A stretch of DNA of 64,000 nt, from the NCBI RefSeq assembly GCF_903645295.1, contig NZ_CAHJXM010000003.1, positions 682,001 to 746,000 on the forward strand. The letters are read 5' to 3'. The notes beneath the pieces were generated by a model. It had not been told where the DNA came from. It worked only from the letters and a program-made list of their open reading frames with translations, and searched no databases. The stretch comes from Bacillus sp. Marseille-Q1617 (lineage in GTDB: Bacteria; Bacillota; Bacilli; Bacillales; Bacillaceae_B). The translations under genes were made by a program, and so were the position numbers. Positions 26,855-34,923 of this stretch are shown one piece after another. How positions within the stretch are numbered: the stretch's first letter is position 1; the number at the start of each line of letters is the position of its first letter.

Positions 26855-27299
26855 ATGTATCATCAATACCATCCATATGAAGAGATGAATAAGTTTACGA
26901 GACAAATCGATCAGACATTACGAAGGGATATTCAAAAAGCGATAAATGATGAATTCAAGGCAATATCCTATTATACACAATTGGCTGAAACTGGCCCCTG
27001 ATAATAATGCGCGTCAGGCCATTCTGGGAATAAGGCAGGATGAAATCCGTCACTTTAATGCCTTTTCACAAGTATATCTTGAATTGACTGGCAGATATCC
27101 GCGCATCGACCTGGTCAAACCAAGAGACCTTCCAACGAATTATAGACAGGGCATAAGAGAAAGCATCAAAGATGAATCAGAAACGGTTCCGTTTTATCTT
27201 TCGATTGCAAACCGACTCACTGAGCCTCGTGCAAAAAGAAGATTTACCAGAGCCGCTTATGATGAACAGCGTCATGCCCAGATACTCAGAAATGTATAA
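26855..27299 (+). pseudogene. Ferritin-like domain protein, interrupted by a frameshift
   Basis: Starts at the ATG at 26855 behind AGGAGG and reads MYHQYHPYEEMNKFTRQIDQ... to YYTQLAETGP, then stops at TGA. The other frame continues with APDNNARQAILGIRQDEIRH and ends at 27299. Removing one A from GAAACTG (about 26984-26990) would restore a 147-residue protein reading QLAELAPDNNARQ. The joined product has the ferritin/rubrerythrin pattern of metal ligands (DEF...ISYY, DEIRHF, DEQRHAQ), similar to YhjR of B. subtilis. It could be a true mutation, a sequencing error, or a +1 slip at CCC-TGA. Confidence 0.75.
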
Positions 27300-27303
27300 A
27301 AAG

Positions 27304-27350
27304 AAACCGAAAATCACTTAAAAAATTGGACAGTGATTTTCGGTTTTTTA
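27304..27350 (+). terminator. Rho-independent terminator
   Basis: AAACCGAAAATCACT (27304-27318) pairs with AGTGATTTTCGGTTT (27332-27346), followed by T-rich sequence. Confidence 0.92.
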
Positions 27351-27420
27351 TTTTGATTAGAATCATACATTGGAGTATACTATAATTACATAAATTCCAA
27401 TCAGAAAGGTATGAATTAAT

Positions 27421-27849
27421 GTGAATGCACAAAATTCGATACCGAAACCATTAGTAGACTTAAATCAATGGTTTATTGTAAGCTTTGTCATACTATCCTG
27501 GGTACTGCAGCTTCCATGGCTGTTATGGATTCCATTTTTCGCCGTTCTCTCAGGTGCGCTTTTTAAATTTAACCCTGTCATGAAAATAGGAAGATTGTTC
27601 TTGAAAAATGAGGTTAATTCTTACCGTCCTGAAGATGCAGGACAGCAGAGATTCAATGCAGTTATTGCAGCCGGGTGTCTTGGAACTGCACTGCTCTGCG
27701 AACTGCTTCATTGGAGAATCGGGTTTTATCTGTTCTCCGGGATGGTATTACTAGCCGCCTCAATCGCTCTGGCAGGCTTCTGCATCGGATGTTTCATACG
27801 TTATCAATGGCAGCGGCAGCAATACAAACGGAAGATCATTAAAGAATGA
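27421..27849 (+). CDS. DUF4395 family membrane protein
   Basis: 142 residues from a GTG start. Four membrane helices can be placed near residues 15-50 (a pair) and 78-125 (a pair). The central loop KNEVNSYRPEDAGQQRFN is the conserved signature of DUF4395, and GFCIGCFIRY near the end has two Cys typical of the family. Function is unknown; related genes often sit near thioredoxin or sulfur genes, but not here. It has its own terminator. Confidence 0.82.
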   Translation: MNAQNSIPKPLVDLNQWFIVSFVILSWVLQLPWLLWIPFFAVLSGALFKFNPVMKIGRLFLKNEVNSYRPEDAGQQRFNAVIAAGCLGTALLCELLHWRIGFYLFSGMVLLAASIALAGFCIGCFIRYQWQRQQYKRKIIKE

Positions 27850-27859
27850 TCAAAATGTT

Positions 27860-27900
27860 GGACGCACCTCAACCTATTCGAGGATGCGTCCTTCTTTTCT
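27860..27900. terminator. Terminator between DUF4395 gene and ZIP-like gene
   Basis: GGACGCA (27860-27866) with inner CCTC pairs with GAGG and TGCGTCC, ending near 27891. It is followed by TTCTTTTCTTC on the plus strand. The genes converge. Confidence 0.78.
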
Positions 27901-27903
27901 TCA

Positions 27904-28629
27904 TTATAAATTTGTAAAGATATATGAAAGAATAATCCCTGCTGCAGAAAGGAAGCCTACCAGCGGACCTCCATCTTCAAACGCTTCTGGAAGCATGGTA
28001 GAAGAAACCATCGCTAATAATCCTCCTGCACCAAAGGCTCCGATGATATACTCCGTACTCTCGGGAGCATCTTGTAAAAAGGTGTAACCTAAAAGGGAAC
28101 TTAGGGAAGACACCACTACAACGCTGCCCCAGAGGATCAAAATTTTTTTGGTGCTGTATCGATCAAGCTTTAACCCGATGCTGCTTGATAATGCTTCAGG
28201 AAAATTACTGATGAAAATTGCGGCAATAAATACCCATTGGATGGATTGACTTCCAAGGAAACTCACCCCGATGATAATGGATTCAGGTATGGCATCCATA
28301 AGCGTGCCTATGTAAATGGCTAAACCAGAATGATCATGGGGATTCTTCTTTGAGCGTTTCCGTTGACTTCCCCCTTTTTTTGATATCCATAATTCAAAAG
28401 CTGTAAAAATGGCTGCGCCTAATAAAAACATCGCGGTGATATGAATGATATTAGCGTTGCCCGCGGCTTCGCTAAGTAAATCAAAGGTAGCAGAGCCAAT
28501 GATAAGCCCTGTTCCAAAAGCCATGATAAAGGCAGTGATTCTTTTTGGTATCTTAAAGAAAATGCCGATTAAGGCTCCTAAAAATAACGATAAACTCGCT
28601 GCTCCTCCCCAAAGCGCTGCCTGAAACAT
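27904..28629 (-). CDS. ZIP-like metal transporter family protein
   Basis: 241 residues, eight predicted membrane helices with a cytoplasmic Lys/Arg-rich loop (WISKKGGSQRKRSKKNPHDH) after the third, the ZIP fold layout. The two helices that carry metal ligands in classic ZIPs (HNxPEG) here read MDAIPESIIIG and SNFPEALSSS. Pro-Glu is kept but the first His is Asp, so substrate and direction may differ from zinc import. The ATG follows GGAGGCAGTGAA. No metal regulator is near. Confidence 0.8.
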   Translation of the reverse strand: MFQAALWGGAASLSLFLGALIGIFFKIPKRITAFIMAFGTGLIIGSATFDLLSEAAGNANIIHITAMFLLGAAIFTAFELWISKKGGSQRKRSKKNPHDHSGLAIYIGTLMDAIPESIIIGVSFLGSQSIQWVFIAAIFISNFPEALSSSIGLKLDRYSTKKILILWGSVVVVSSLSSLLGYTFLQDAPESTEYIIGAFGAGGLLAMVSSTMLPEAFEDGGPLVGFLSAAGIILSYIFTNL

Positions 28630-28793
28630 TTCACTGCCTCCTTTATGTTAGTAGTATGGAAATTACTCAACTTTACATACAACGAATAATTCCTCAGATG
28701 ATCTTGTCTTCTTCCTAAGAAATGTATTTTGAATAGTTATCCCCATTATTGGAGATAGTAAAATCGACGATTTAATCAAAAGGAGGAAGCAAC

Positions 28794-29321
28794 ATGAAAA
28801 AATATCTTATCGTTACTTTACTTGGTGTAATGGTATCAGGGGCGGCAGCCGGATGCGGAATGAACAATGATAATATGAATGAGCAAGGCATGAATGATAA
28901 TGATGCCCTTGAAAGAGTGGGATATGACCGGGATCGGACGGGGGATTACATGAACGTAAACGATGCCGGAACACGTGATTCGGTGAGAGAAAATTATTCC
29001 CTATCTAAAGAAGCTGCAAATAATGTGGCAGATTTAAAAGAAGTTAAAAGAGCTTACGTTCTGACTACTGAAAGAAATGCTTATGTTGCAGCAGTATTGG
29101 AAAATGGCGAAAATGGAGTAAGTCAACAACTTGAAGATAAAGTGGCGAAACAGATCAGAAATGTAGATGCAGGTATTGAAAATGTTTACGTTTCCACCAA
29201 CCCTGATTTTTTTGATCGGATTAGAGGGTATGCAGACAGGGCTGAAAACGGCGAACCGATTGAAGGGTTCGGCGAGGAATTAGTGGATGTCCTTCAGCGG
29301 GTATTCCCAGATCGAAACTAA
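28794..29321 (+). CDS. YhcN/YlaJ family sporulation lipoprotein
   Basis: 175 residues. The signal MKKYLIVTLLGVMVSGAAAGC has a lipobox with Cys at residue 21, followed by an Asn/Asp/Met-rich linker. From about residue 75 is the YhcN/YlaJ domain, with DLKEVKRAYVLTTERNAYVA and the repeating amphipathic strand-helix pattern. Such proteins lie in the spore inner membrane and affect germination or outgrowth. The ATG lies behind AAAAGGAGGAAGC. Expression in the forespore is expected from the family, but a promoter was not resolved. Confidence 0.88.
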   Translation: MKKYLIVTLLGVMVSGAAAGCGMNNDNMNEQGMNDNDALERVGYDRDRTGDYMNVNDAGTRDSVRENYSLSKEAANNVADLKEVKRAYVLTTERNAYVAAVLENGENGVSQQLEDKVAKQIRNVDAGIENVYVSTNPDFFDRIRGYADRAENGEPIEGFGEELVDVLQRVFPDRN

Positions 29322-29327
29322 TGAACA

Positions 29328-29370
29328 TGATAAAAAGCCGTCGGGACAATACCCGGCGGCTTTTTATCAT
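29328..29370. terminator. Long hairpin terminator
   Basis: ATGATAAAAAGCCG (from 29327) pairs with CGGCTTTTTATCAT (to 29370), with inner CGGG/CCCG. A strong symmetric stem with T5 in the right arm. Confidence 0.85.
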
Positions 29371-29464
29371 GTTAATTAATGGTTATTATTAGAGAAAGTG
29401 TACAAAACATGAATGAAATTCATTATACTATTTAGCATACCGAAATAAATAAGGGGGAGATCAT

Positions 29465-30691
29465 TTGGCTCAGGCAGCCATGAAACAAGTACATAAACAA
29501 AAAAGTACTACAATTTACGGCATCCTATTTGCCATCAGTTCAGGACATTTTATAAATGACACATTACAGTCAGTGGTTCCTGCCATGTTTCCGATTATCG
29601 AGAGATCTCTCCAATTAAGTTACACACAGATAGGGTGGATTGCGTTTGCTTTGAACATGACGTCATCCTTATTGCAGCCTGTTTTTGGTTATTATGCAGA
29701 CATGAAATCCCGGCCCTACTTACTGCCTTTTGGGATGCTTTCGAGTTTGATTGGCCTCATAGGGTTTGCATTATCGGGGCACTTTTTATGGATCATTCTT
29801 TCTGTGTTATTTATCGGGTTTGGGTCAGCCATTTTTCACCCTGAAGGTTCAAGGGTCGCTTATATGGCAGCAGGACAGAGAAGGGGCCTCGCTCAGTCGA
29901 TCTATCAGGTCGGAGGAAACACAGGACAGTCACTCGCTCCTTTGATTACAGCATTCATCTTCGTTCCATTCGGTCAAAAGGGGGCCCTCTGGTTTACCCT
30001 GGCTGCCATCTTTGGTGTAGTAATATTACTTAGAGTATCCAACTGGTATTCAAGGCAGATTGAATCAAAAGAAGTGAATGATGTCCGGAAAAAAGGAGAT
30101 ATGACGTCATCCCCTATCCATCAAAAGATTAAATGGGCTATGGTTTTAGTTGTTTTTTTGGTATTCGCCCGCTCTTGGTATGGGGCCGGTTTATCGAATT
30201 ATTATCAATTTTATTTAATAGAAGATTACGGGTTATCCATCAAGAAAGCACAGGCGTATATTTTTGCATTCATGTTTGCGGGTGTGCTGGGTACTTTCTT
30301 AGGCGGACCGTTGGCAGACAAATTCGGTAAAAGGAATATCATTTTCTTCTCAATGCTGGGCGCTGCCCCATTGACATTGGCACTTCCGTATTTATCTTTA
30401 TCACTAGTGTTCCCGGTTATTTTCTGCATCGGTTTCATCATTTCATCGAGCTTCAGCGTCATTGTCGTATATGCTCAGGAATTATTGCCTAGAAAGATCG
30501 GCATGGTATCAGGTCTGACCGTAGGGCTTGCATTTGGCATGGGCGCCGTGGGCGCTGTTCTTTTCGGAGGACTGGCAGATCTTTATTCCATTCGATTTGT
30601 CATGATTCTATGCAGTTTCCTTCCATTACTGGGAATGCTCACATTCTTACTTCCGGCTGACGAAGCAGTGAGGAAGTATAATCATTCTTAA
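29465..30691 (+). CDS. MFS transporter, fosmidomycin-resistance (Fsr) family
   Basis: 408 residues, 12 membrane helices. The start is TTG behind AAGGGGGGAGATC. The N-terminal helix contains SSGHFINDTLQSVVPAMFPI, the Fsr family hallmark, and the loop between helices 2 and 3 has the MFS motif (GYYADMKSRP). The middle loop (residues about 200-225) is cytoplasmic and charged. E. coli Fsr exports fosmidomycin; the natural substrate in Bacilli is unknown. It stands alone. A T-poor hairpin follows. Confidence 0.88.
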   Translation: MAQAAMKQVHKQKSTTIYGILFAISSGHFINDTLQSVVPAMFPIIERSLQLSYTQIGWIAFALNMTSSLLQPVFGYYADMKSRPYLLPFGMLSSLIGLIGFALSGHFLWIILSVLFIGFGSAIFHPEGSRVAYMAAGQRRGLAQSIYQVGGNTGQSLAPLITAFIFVPFGQKGALWFTLAAIFGVVILLRVSNWYSRQIESKEVNDVRKKGDMTSSPIHQKIKWAMVLVVFLVFARSWYGAGLSNYYQFYLIEDYGLSIKKAQAYIFAFMFAGVLGTFLGGPLADKFGKRNIIFFSMLGAAPLTLALPYLSLSLVFPVIFCIGFIISSSFSVIVVYAQELLPRKIGMVSGLTVGLAFGMGAVGAVLFGGLADLYSIRFVMILCSFLPLLGMLTFLLPADEAVRKYNHS

Positions 30692-30693
30692 AT

Positions 30694-30737
30694 TCATGCA
30701 GGGAACCCTGGCTTTAATCAGCAGGGCACCTGCATGA
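30694..30737 (+). other. Structured hairpin after the Fsr gene, no T-run
   Basis: TCATGCAGG (30694-30702) pairs with CCTGCATGA (30729-30737), with inner CCCTG/CAGGG. Stable, but followed by TTTACTATGC, so it may protect the 3' end of the mRNA rather than stop transcription. Confidence 0.5.
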
Positions 30738-30869
30738 TTTACTATGCACTGTTATAATAGGTTGAGTAGGGATGTAACCCTTCATTAATTAAGTTCTTTT
30801 ATACTGAGTATGTGAAGGACATAAACGTGAAGATTTTTAATACGTTGTAATCAGTATATTTTGGAACAC

Positions 30870-30914
30870 AAATGTATATTTTCAAAATACATTTACTATT
30901 TTCTGCAGAAAATA
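30870..30914. promoter_or_regulatory. Two AT-rich palindromes upstream of cvfB-like gene
   Basis: AAATGTAT (30870-30877) and ATACATTT (30887-30894) form an inverted repeat, followed three bases later by TATTTTCTGCAGAAAATA (30897-30914), a perfect 18-bp palindrome. They lie about 105-145 bases before the start at 31017 in an otherwise empty 325-bp interval. Likely regulatory, but the factor is unknown. Confidence 0.45.
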
Positions 30915-31016
30915 GGCACTATACATATAGAAGAAAAAAAGATATATTAATTCAATATACATGATGTGTAATGAGCGGATGAGAGCTATTACCATTTCAA
31001 TGGGAGGAATTAGATT

Positions 31017-31877
31017 ATGTCTTCATTGACACCGGGCACGGTAGAAGAATTATATGTCGATCATGAAGTCCCATACGGCTTCTTCTTGACAAATGATTAT
31101 GAGGATCGCGTACTGCTGCATCATTCAGAAATAACAGATGAAATACAAGAGGGGGATACTGTCAAAGTATTTCTTTATCACGATAAGGATGTCAGGCTGA
31201 CGGCGACCATGCGTATTCCGAAGGTGCAAGTAGGGTCTTATGGATGGGCTGAGGTAGTGGATAAACGAGAAGATTTAGGAGTGTTTGTCAATATCGGACT
31301 TCCTAAAGACATTTTGGTCTCTGCAGACGACCTGCCGAAGTTCCTTTCCTTATGGCCGGAACCCGGCGACCAATTGTTCATGTCATTAAATCGGGACAAG
31401 CAGGATCGTCTGTATGGAAAGCTTGCAACGGAAAATATCATCGAGCAAGTGTCTAGAAGAGCATCAAAAGAAATGCTTAATGCAAAGGTCCAAGGCAGGG
31501 TTTACCGTCTATTGAAAGTGGGCACGTTCTTTTTATCCGAACAGGGTTACCGCTGCTTCGTACATGAGAATGAGCGTAAACAAGAACCAAGACTTGGCGA
31601 GCTTGTTGAAGGAAGAGTCATCGATGTAAAGGATGACGGAAATCTTAATGTCTCTTTCCTTCCATTAAAACAAGATAAGATGCATGATGATGCCGATGTG
31701 ATTCTTTCTTACCTGCATCAGCGGAATGGTGCGATCCCGTTCTGGGACAAGAGCCAGCCGGATGAAATTAAGGAACGCTTCAACATGAGCAAGGCTTCCT
31801 TTAAACGCGCAATCGGGAAACTGATGAAAGAAAACAAAGTATACCAGGAAGAGGGCTGGACGTACTTGAAAAAATAA
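31017..31877 (+). CDS. CvfB/YitL-type S1 domain RNA-binding protein
   Basis: 286 residues with three S1-like beta-barrels (about 4-62, 66-135 and 148-215) and a C-terminal winged helix (about 225-286, ending KRAIGKLMKENKVYQEEGW). This is the CvfB architecture; CvfB of S. aureus is an RNA-binding regulator of virulence genes, and B. subtilis YitL is uncharacterised. The motif GSYGWAEVVDKREDLGVFVN is the second S1 domain. The ATG follows GGGAGGAATTAG. It may affect mRNA stability or translation globally. Confidence 0.88.
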   Translation: MSSLTPGTVEELYVDHEVPYGFFLTNDYEDRVLLHHSEITDEIQEGDTVKVFLYHDKDVRLTATMRIPKVQVGSYGWAEVVDKREDLGVFVNIGLPKDILVSADDLPKFLSLWPEPGDQLFMSLNRDKQDRLYGKLATENIIEQVSRRASKEMLNAKVQGRVYRLLKVGTFFLSEQGYRCFVHENERKQEPRLGELVEGRVIDVKDDGNLNVSFLPLKQDKMHDDADVILSYLHQRNGAIPFWDKSQPDEIKERFNMSKASFKRAIGKLMKENKVYQEEGWTYLKK

Positions 31878-31890
31878 TGAGTATGTATTG

Positions 31891-31921
31891 AAGGAGAGCG
31901 GATACCCCGCCTCCTTTTTTT
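31891..31921 (+). terminator. Rho-independent terminator
   Basis: AGGAG with inner GG pairs with CC and CTCCT (31892-31915), followed by T8. Confidence 0.8.
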
Positions 31922-31996
31922 CTGTGTTTTTACTTATAAAGCCTGTCCTCCCTTAAAGGAGATATGTTAAAATGATGGCGAGAAAGGAGGGATATT

Positions 31997-32542
31997 ATGG
32001 AAGCTACGGCTGAGTATACGATAAAGAAAGCTGGAATCGAAGAGCTCGACATCATACTGGATTTATTAAAAGATGCTTCTTTGTGGCTGAAAACGAAAGG
32101 GCTTACACAATGGGATTATTACCTCACAGACATGGATGGAAATCTTGTGGAAATTATTGATTCAATCAGGAGAGGTCATACATATTTACTCTTTTGGAAG
32201 AATGAAGCGGCAGGTTCATTGACACTGGAACCCTCACCGAATGAATGGGATTGTGATATATGGGGGGATGAAGCAAGTGAAGAAAGGTGCTTATATTTGC
32301 ATCGTTTAGTCGTGAAGAGGAAGTGGAAAGGAGAAGGGTTGGGGGCAGAATGTTTAAACTGGGCGGAGTCCTTCTGTCAACAGAATGGTTATGAAAAGCT
32401 AAGATTCGATTGTCTGCATAGCAATGACGGGTTGAATCATTACTATCAGACCAGATATACACTGAGGGAGACCGTCCATGTTCATGGAGTGCACAATAAG
32501 TATGAAAAAATGATAGCAAAACCGAGAAAATCTAGCGATTGA
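31997..32542 (+). CDS. GNAT family N-acetyltransferase
   Basis: 181 residues behind GAAAGGAGGGATATT. The acetyl-CoA loop is LYLHRLVVKRKWKGEGLGAE near residues 99-118, with R/K-x-x-G-x-G. Substrate-side residues include DYYLTDMDGN near 36-45. It resembles small GNAT enzymes of Bacilli with unknown targets. The gene ends with Ser-rich SRNA-like codons and no clear plus-strand terminator before the convergent small frame at 32630. Confidence 0.85.
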   Translation: MEATAEYTIKKAGIEELDIILDLLKDASLWLKTKGLTQWDYYLTDMDGNLVEIIDSIRRGHTYLLFWKNEAAGSLTLEPSPNEWDCDIWGDEASEERCLYLHRLVVKRKWKGEGLGAECLNWAESFCQQNGYEKLRFDCLHSNDGLNHYYQTRYTLRETVHVHGVHNKYEKMIAKPRKSSD

Positions 32543-32629
32543 TGGCTTTTCATGGTGGAGGATTTCCCCGGTTCCTTCTTCTTAACTTATACAAAAGTTA
32601 TCATACTATTCGTCTTGTGTTCGACATCT

Positions 32630-32779
32630 TTATTCTCTTTCTTTTCCATCTTCACCTTGTTCTGCATTTTTGTAATTCACTTTGTCTTCATCAGGATAGG
32701 GGTCGAAAAAATTCACAGCCCTGCCCGGACCCTCGAAACCTTTCACTTGTTCCTTGTCTGGATTTTTTTTATTCATCAT
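32630..32779 (-). CDS. Small hydrophilic protein downstream of msrA
   Basis: 49 residues starting MMNKKNPDKEQVKGFEGPGR and ending NAEQGEDGKERE, very charged, with no membrane segment and no recognised family. The ribosome site AAAGGGGG lies 6 bases upstream, inside the right arm of the msrA terminator hairpin. Open plus-strand frames across the same bases have no ribosome site and odd composition, so I prefer this one. Evidence is only the ribosome site and plausible amino-acid content. Confidence 0.5.
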   Translation of the reverse strand: MMNKKNPDKEQVKGFEGPGRAVNFFDPYPDEDKVNYKNAEQGEDGKERE

Positions 32780-32821
32780 AAAAAACCCCCTTTCTGGCAC
32801 TTAGTTTGTGAGAAAGGGGCG
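32780..32821 (-). terminator. Terminator after msrA, overlapping the next ribosome site
   Basis: On the minus strand CCCCTTTCT pairs with AGAAAGGGG (arms at 32811-32819 and 32787-32795), followed by T6. The right arm also supplies the AAAGGGGG used by the small frame ending at 32630. Confidence 0.75.
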
Positions 32822-32835
32822 GTTGTCATGCACTT

Positions 32836-33366
32836 TTATTGCTCCCAGTGATTGCGGATGAATTCATCCCTGCCGGAAACTTTGCGATCAGCTTTATATT
32901 CATCTGGACTTTTTTTATAAAACTTTTGATGATAATCCTCAGCAGGATAAAAGGCTGCCGCCGGCAGGATCTTTGTAACGATCGGTTTATTGAATCGTCC
33001 ACTTTCTGCAATTCTTTGTTTGGAATCTTCTGCAGCTTTTTTTTGTTTCTCATTGTGATAGAAGATGGCCGTTCGATACTGATCGCCGCGGTCATGGAAT
33101 TGCCCGCCATCATCTGTCGGGTCGATTTGCGGCCAATAAAGGTCCAAGAGGCTTTCATATGGGAAGATGGAAGGGTCAAATGTAATCTGTACCACTTCAT
33201 AATGCCCGCTCTGTCCTTCTTTTACTTCTTTATAAGTAGGATGATCAACGTGTCCTCCTGAATATCCGGAAACGACATCAACGATGCCGGGTAATTCGTC
33301 AAAAGGTTTTACCATGCACCAGAAACATCCTCCGGCAAAGGTAGCGAGTTCAAATTCTTTTTTCAT
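32836..33366 (-). CDS. msrA: Peptide methionine sulfoxide reductase A
   Basis: 176 residues from the ATG at 33366, which follows GCAGGAGG; the frame is open 33 codons further but that part has no similarity. The catalytic motif GGCFWCM is at residues 12-18. Other conserved parts are YSGGHVDHPTYKEV and FHDRGDQYRTAIF. It reduces methionine-S-sulfoxide in proteins during oxidative stress. No msrB is fused or adjacent, which is unlike B. subtilis msrA-msrB. The gene ends at a strong hairpin. Confidence 0.95.
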   Translation of the reverse strand: MKKEFELATFAGGCFWCMVKPFDELPGIVDVVSGYSGGHVDHPTYKEVKEGQSGHYEVVQITFDPSIFPYESLLDLYWPQIDPTDDGGQFHDRGDQYRTAIFYHNEKQKKAAEDSKQRIAESGRFNKPIVTKILPAAAFYPAEDYHQKFYKKSPDEYKADRKVSGRDEFIRNHWEQ

Positions 33367-33554
33367 TTCTATGAAACCTCCTGCAGCTTTTTTGCTGCTG
33401 TAATGTGGTAAAGGTATATCAGAATGAACAAATTTTATCATTTTCATTGACGGTTTGACAATCAAAAAAATGTCTAGATTATATAAAAATGTATTTACCT
33501 GAACGCAGACGCTCCTGTATAATTCATGTGAACGGAAAATTACATAGTTGAATG

Positions 33555-33730
33555 ATCGGGTGAAGCGGAGTATGTTTTCATATTCCTGCGCTTCTTAAAA
33601 GGGAAGTTGGTGCAACTCCAACGCGGTCCCGCCACTGTAAATGGGAGCAAGCTGCAATAAGCCACTGTACATAGGTACGGGAAGGGGCAGCAAGCAATGA
33701 CCATGAGCCAGGAGACCTGCCTGACATCTT
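33555..33730 (+). ncRNA. Cobalamin riboswitch
   Basis: The conserved core is clear: TTAAAAGGGAAGTTGGTGCA, then ACTCCAACGCGGTCCCGCCA with CTGTAA, a GGGAAGGGGCAG stretch, and the closing box AGCCAGGAGACCTGCC at 33706-33721. These are the hallmarks of the B12 element binding adenosyl- or other cobalamins. It lies ahead of the btuF-btuC-btuD operon and a hairpin with T7 (33823-33848), so high B12 should end transcription before the genes. Confidence 0.95.
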
Positions 33731-33762
33731 TGACACTGGTACTACGCGGATGGGAAAGTGTA

Positions 33763-33782
33763 ACATGCATGCATGTTTTTTT
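33763..33782 (+). other. Short palindrome with T-run after the riboswitch
   Basis: ACATGCATGCATGT (33763-33776) is a perfect 14-bp palindrome followed by T7. The stem is only 5 bp when a loop is allowed, so it is a weaker terminator candidate than 33823-33848, and could be part of the switching helix. Confidence 0.4.
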
Positions 33783-33822
33783 ACATGATGGTCCTAAATG
33801 CATATTACACAGCATCGCCTTT

Positions 33823-33848
33823 TCGGGGATGTTTTTTTATTTGTCTCT
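33823..33848 (+). terminator. Riboswitch expression-platform terminator
   Basis: CATCGCC (33823-33829) pairs with GGGGATG (33835-33841) apart from one G-G mismatch, loop TTTTC, followed by T7. It sits between the B12 aptamer and btuF. Confidence 0.7.
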
Positions 33849-33981
33849 TTTTTGCACTTTTTCGAAAGTCAAAAGGGGATTTTGATCGATGCCCGTTCGA
33901 ATCCACTACCTGCCGGATAAGGAAAAGAATGCAGCGATCTTGATAAAAGCGGTTAATATCACGAGGAAAGAAGGAAAAAAA

Positions 33982-34923
33982 ATGAAAAAGATTAGTAGTC
34001 TGATTATTATTTTAATGCTGTCAGTATTATTCACAGCTGCTTGTGGCAATGATTCTGACAACCAAAAGGCCGGGGAAGGTACTGAAGAGAAATCAGTTGA
34101 CCAATCCATTCATGTGAAGGATGCTTTAGGTGATGAAATAACTTTGGAATCAAAGCCCGAACGAATCATTTCGTTAATTCCGAGTAATACGGAAATACTA
34201 TTTGAACTGGGTCTTGGTGGAGAAGTCGTGGGAGTGACAGATTTCGATAACTATCCCGAGGAAGCTGCTGCAAAAGAGAAAATCGGAGGTATGGAATTCA
34301 ATGTCGAGAAAATCATCAGCCTCGATCCAGATCTCGTACTTGCGCATGAGTCGACTGCTGTGAGCGCGAAAGAAGGATTAAATCAATTGCGCGACTCGGG
34401 AATCAGCGTATTCGTCGTTAAGGATACACAGAAAATAGATGAAGTATACACAATCATAGAGAATATTGGAAAGCTTACAGATACGGAAAAGAAAGCGGAA
34501 AAGCTGGTATCTGGCATGAAAAAAGATCTTCAAGAACTTAAATCAAAAGCAGAGGAAGTTGAGCAGAAGAGGAAGGTGTACGTGGAAGTGGCTCCTGCAC
34601 CGGATATTTACTCAACAGGAAACAATACCTTTATCAATGAGATGCTTGAATTGATCAATGCAGAGAATGCGCTGAAAGATCAGGAAGGGTGGATCGCCGT
34701 CAATCAAGAAGAGGTCATCGCAGCGAATCCTGATGTCATTATTACCACGTACGGTGATAACGAACAGATCATGACCCGGGACGGCTGGCAGGATATCAAC
34801 GCAGTCAAAAATGAACACGTTTATGATGTGCACACTGATCTCGTGACCCGTACCGGTCCTAGATTGGTAGAAGGAGTAGAGGAAATTGCCAAGTCTGTTT
34901 ATCCGGAGATATTTACAGAATAG
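33982..34923 (+). CDS. btuF: Cobalamin ABC transporter substrate-binding lipoprotein
   Basis: 313 residues from the ATG at 33982 (AAGAAGGAAAAAA before it). The signal MKKISSLIIILMLSVLFTAAC is a lipoprotein leader with Cys at residue 21. The periplasmic-binding fold of the BtuF/FecB type follows, with KPERIISLIPSNTEILFELG near residue 60. It captures cobalamin or corrinoids at the cell surface. It lies behind the B12 riboswitch and overlaps btuC by 38 bases. Function is inferred from the riboswitch, the family and the CbiZ fusion downstream; siderophore binding is the alternative for this fold. Confidence 0.9.
   Translation: MKKISSLIIILMLSVLFTAACGNDSDNQKAGEGTEEKSVDQSIHVKDALGDEITLESKPERIISLIPSNTEILFELGLGGEVVGVTDFDNYPEEAAAKEKIGGMEFNVEKIISLDPDLVLAHESTAVSAKEGLNQLRDSGISVFVVKDTQKIDEVYTIIENIGKLTDTEKKAEKLVSGMKKDLQELKSKAEEVEQKRKVYVEVAPAPDIYSTGNNTFINEMLELINAENALKDQEGWIAVNQEEVIAANPDVIITTYGDNEQIMTRDGWQDINAVKNEHVYDVHTDLVTRTGPRLVEGVEEIAKSVYPEIFTE

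Noticed and set aside
32539..32851. Two plus-strand frames after the GNAT gene
   Set aside because: Phe/Leu-rich products of A/T-rich antisense DNA with no ribosome site; the minus strand has a better small gene.
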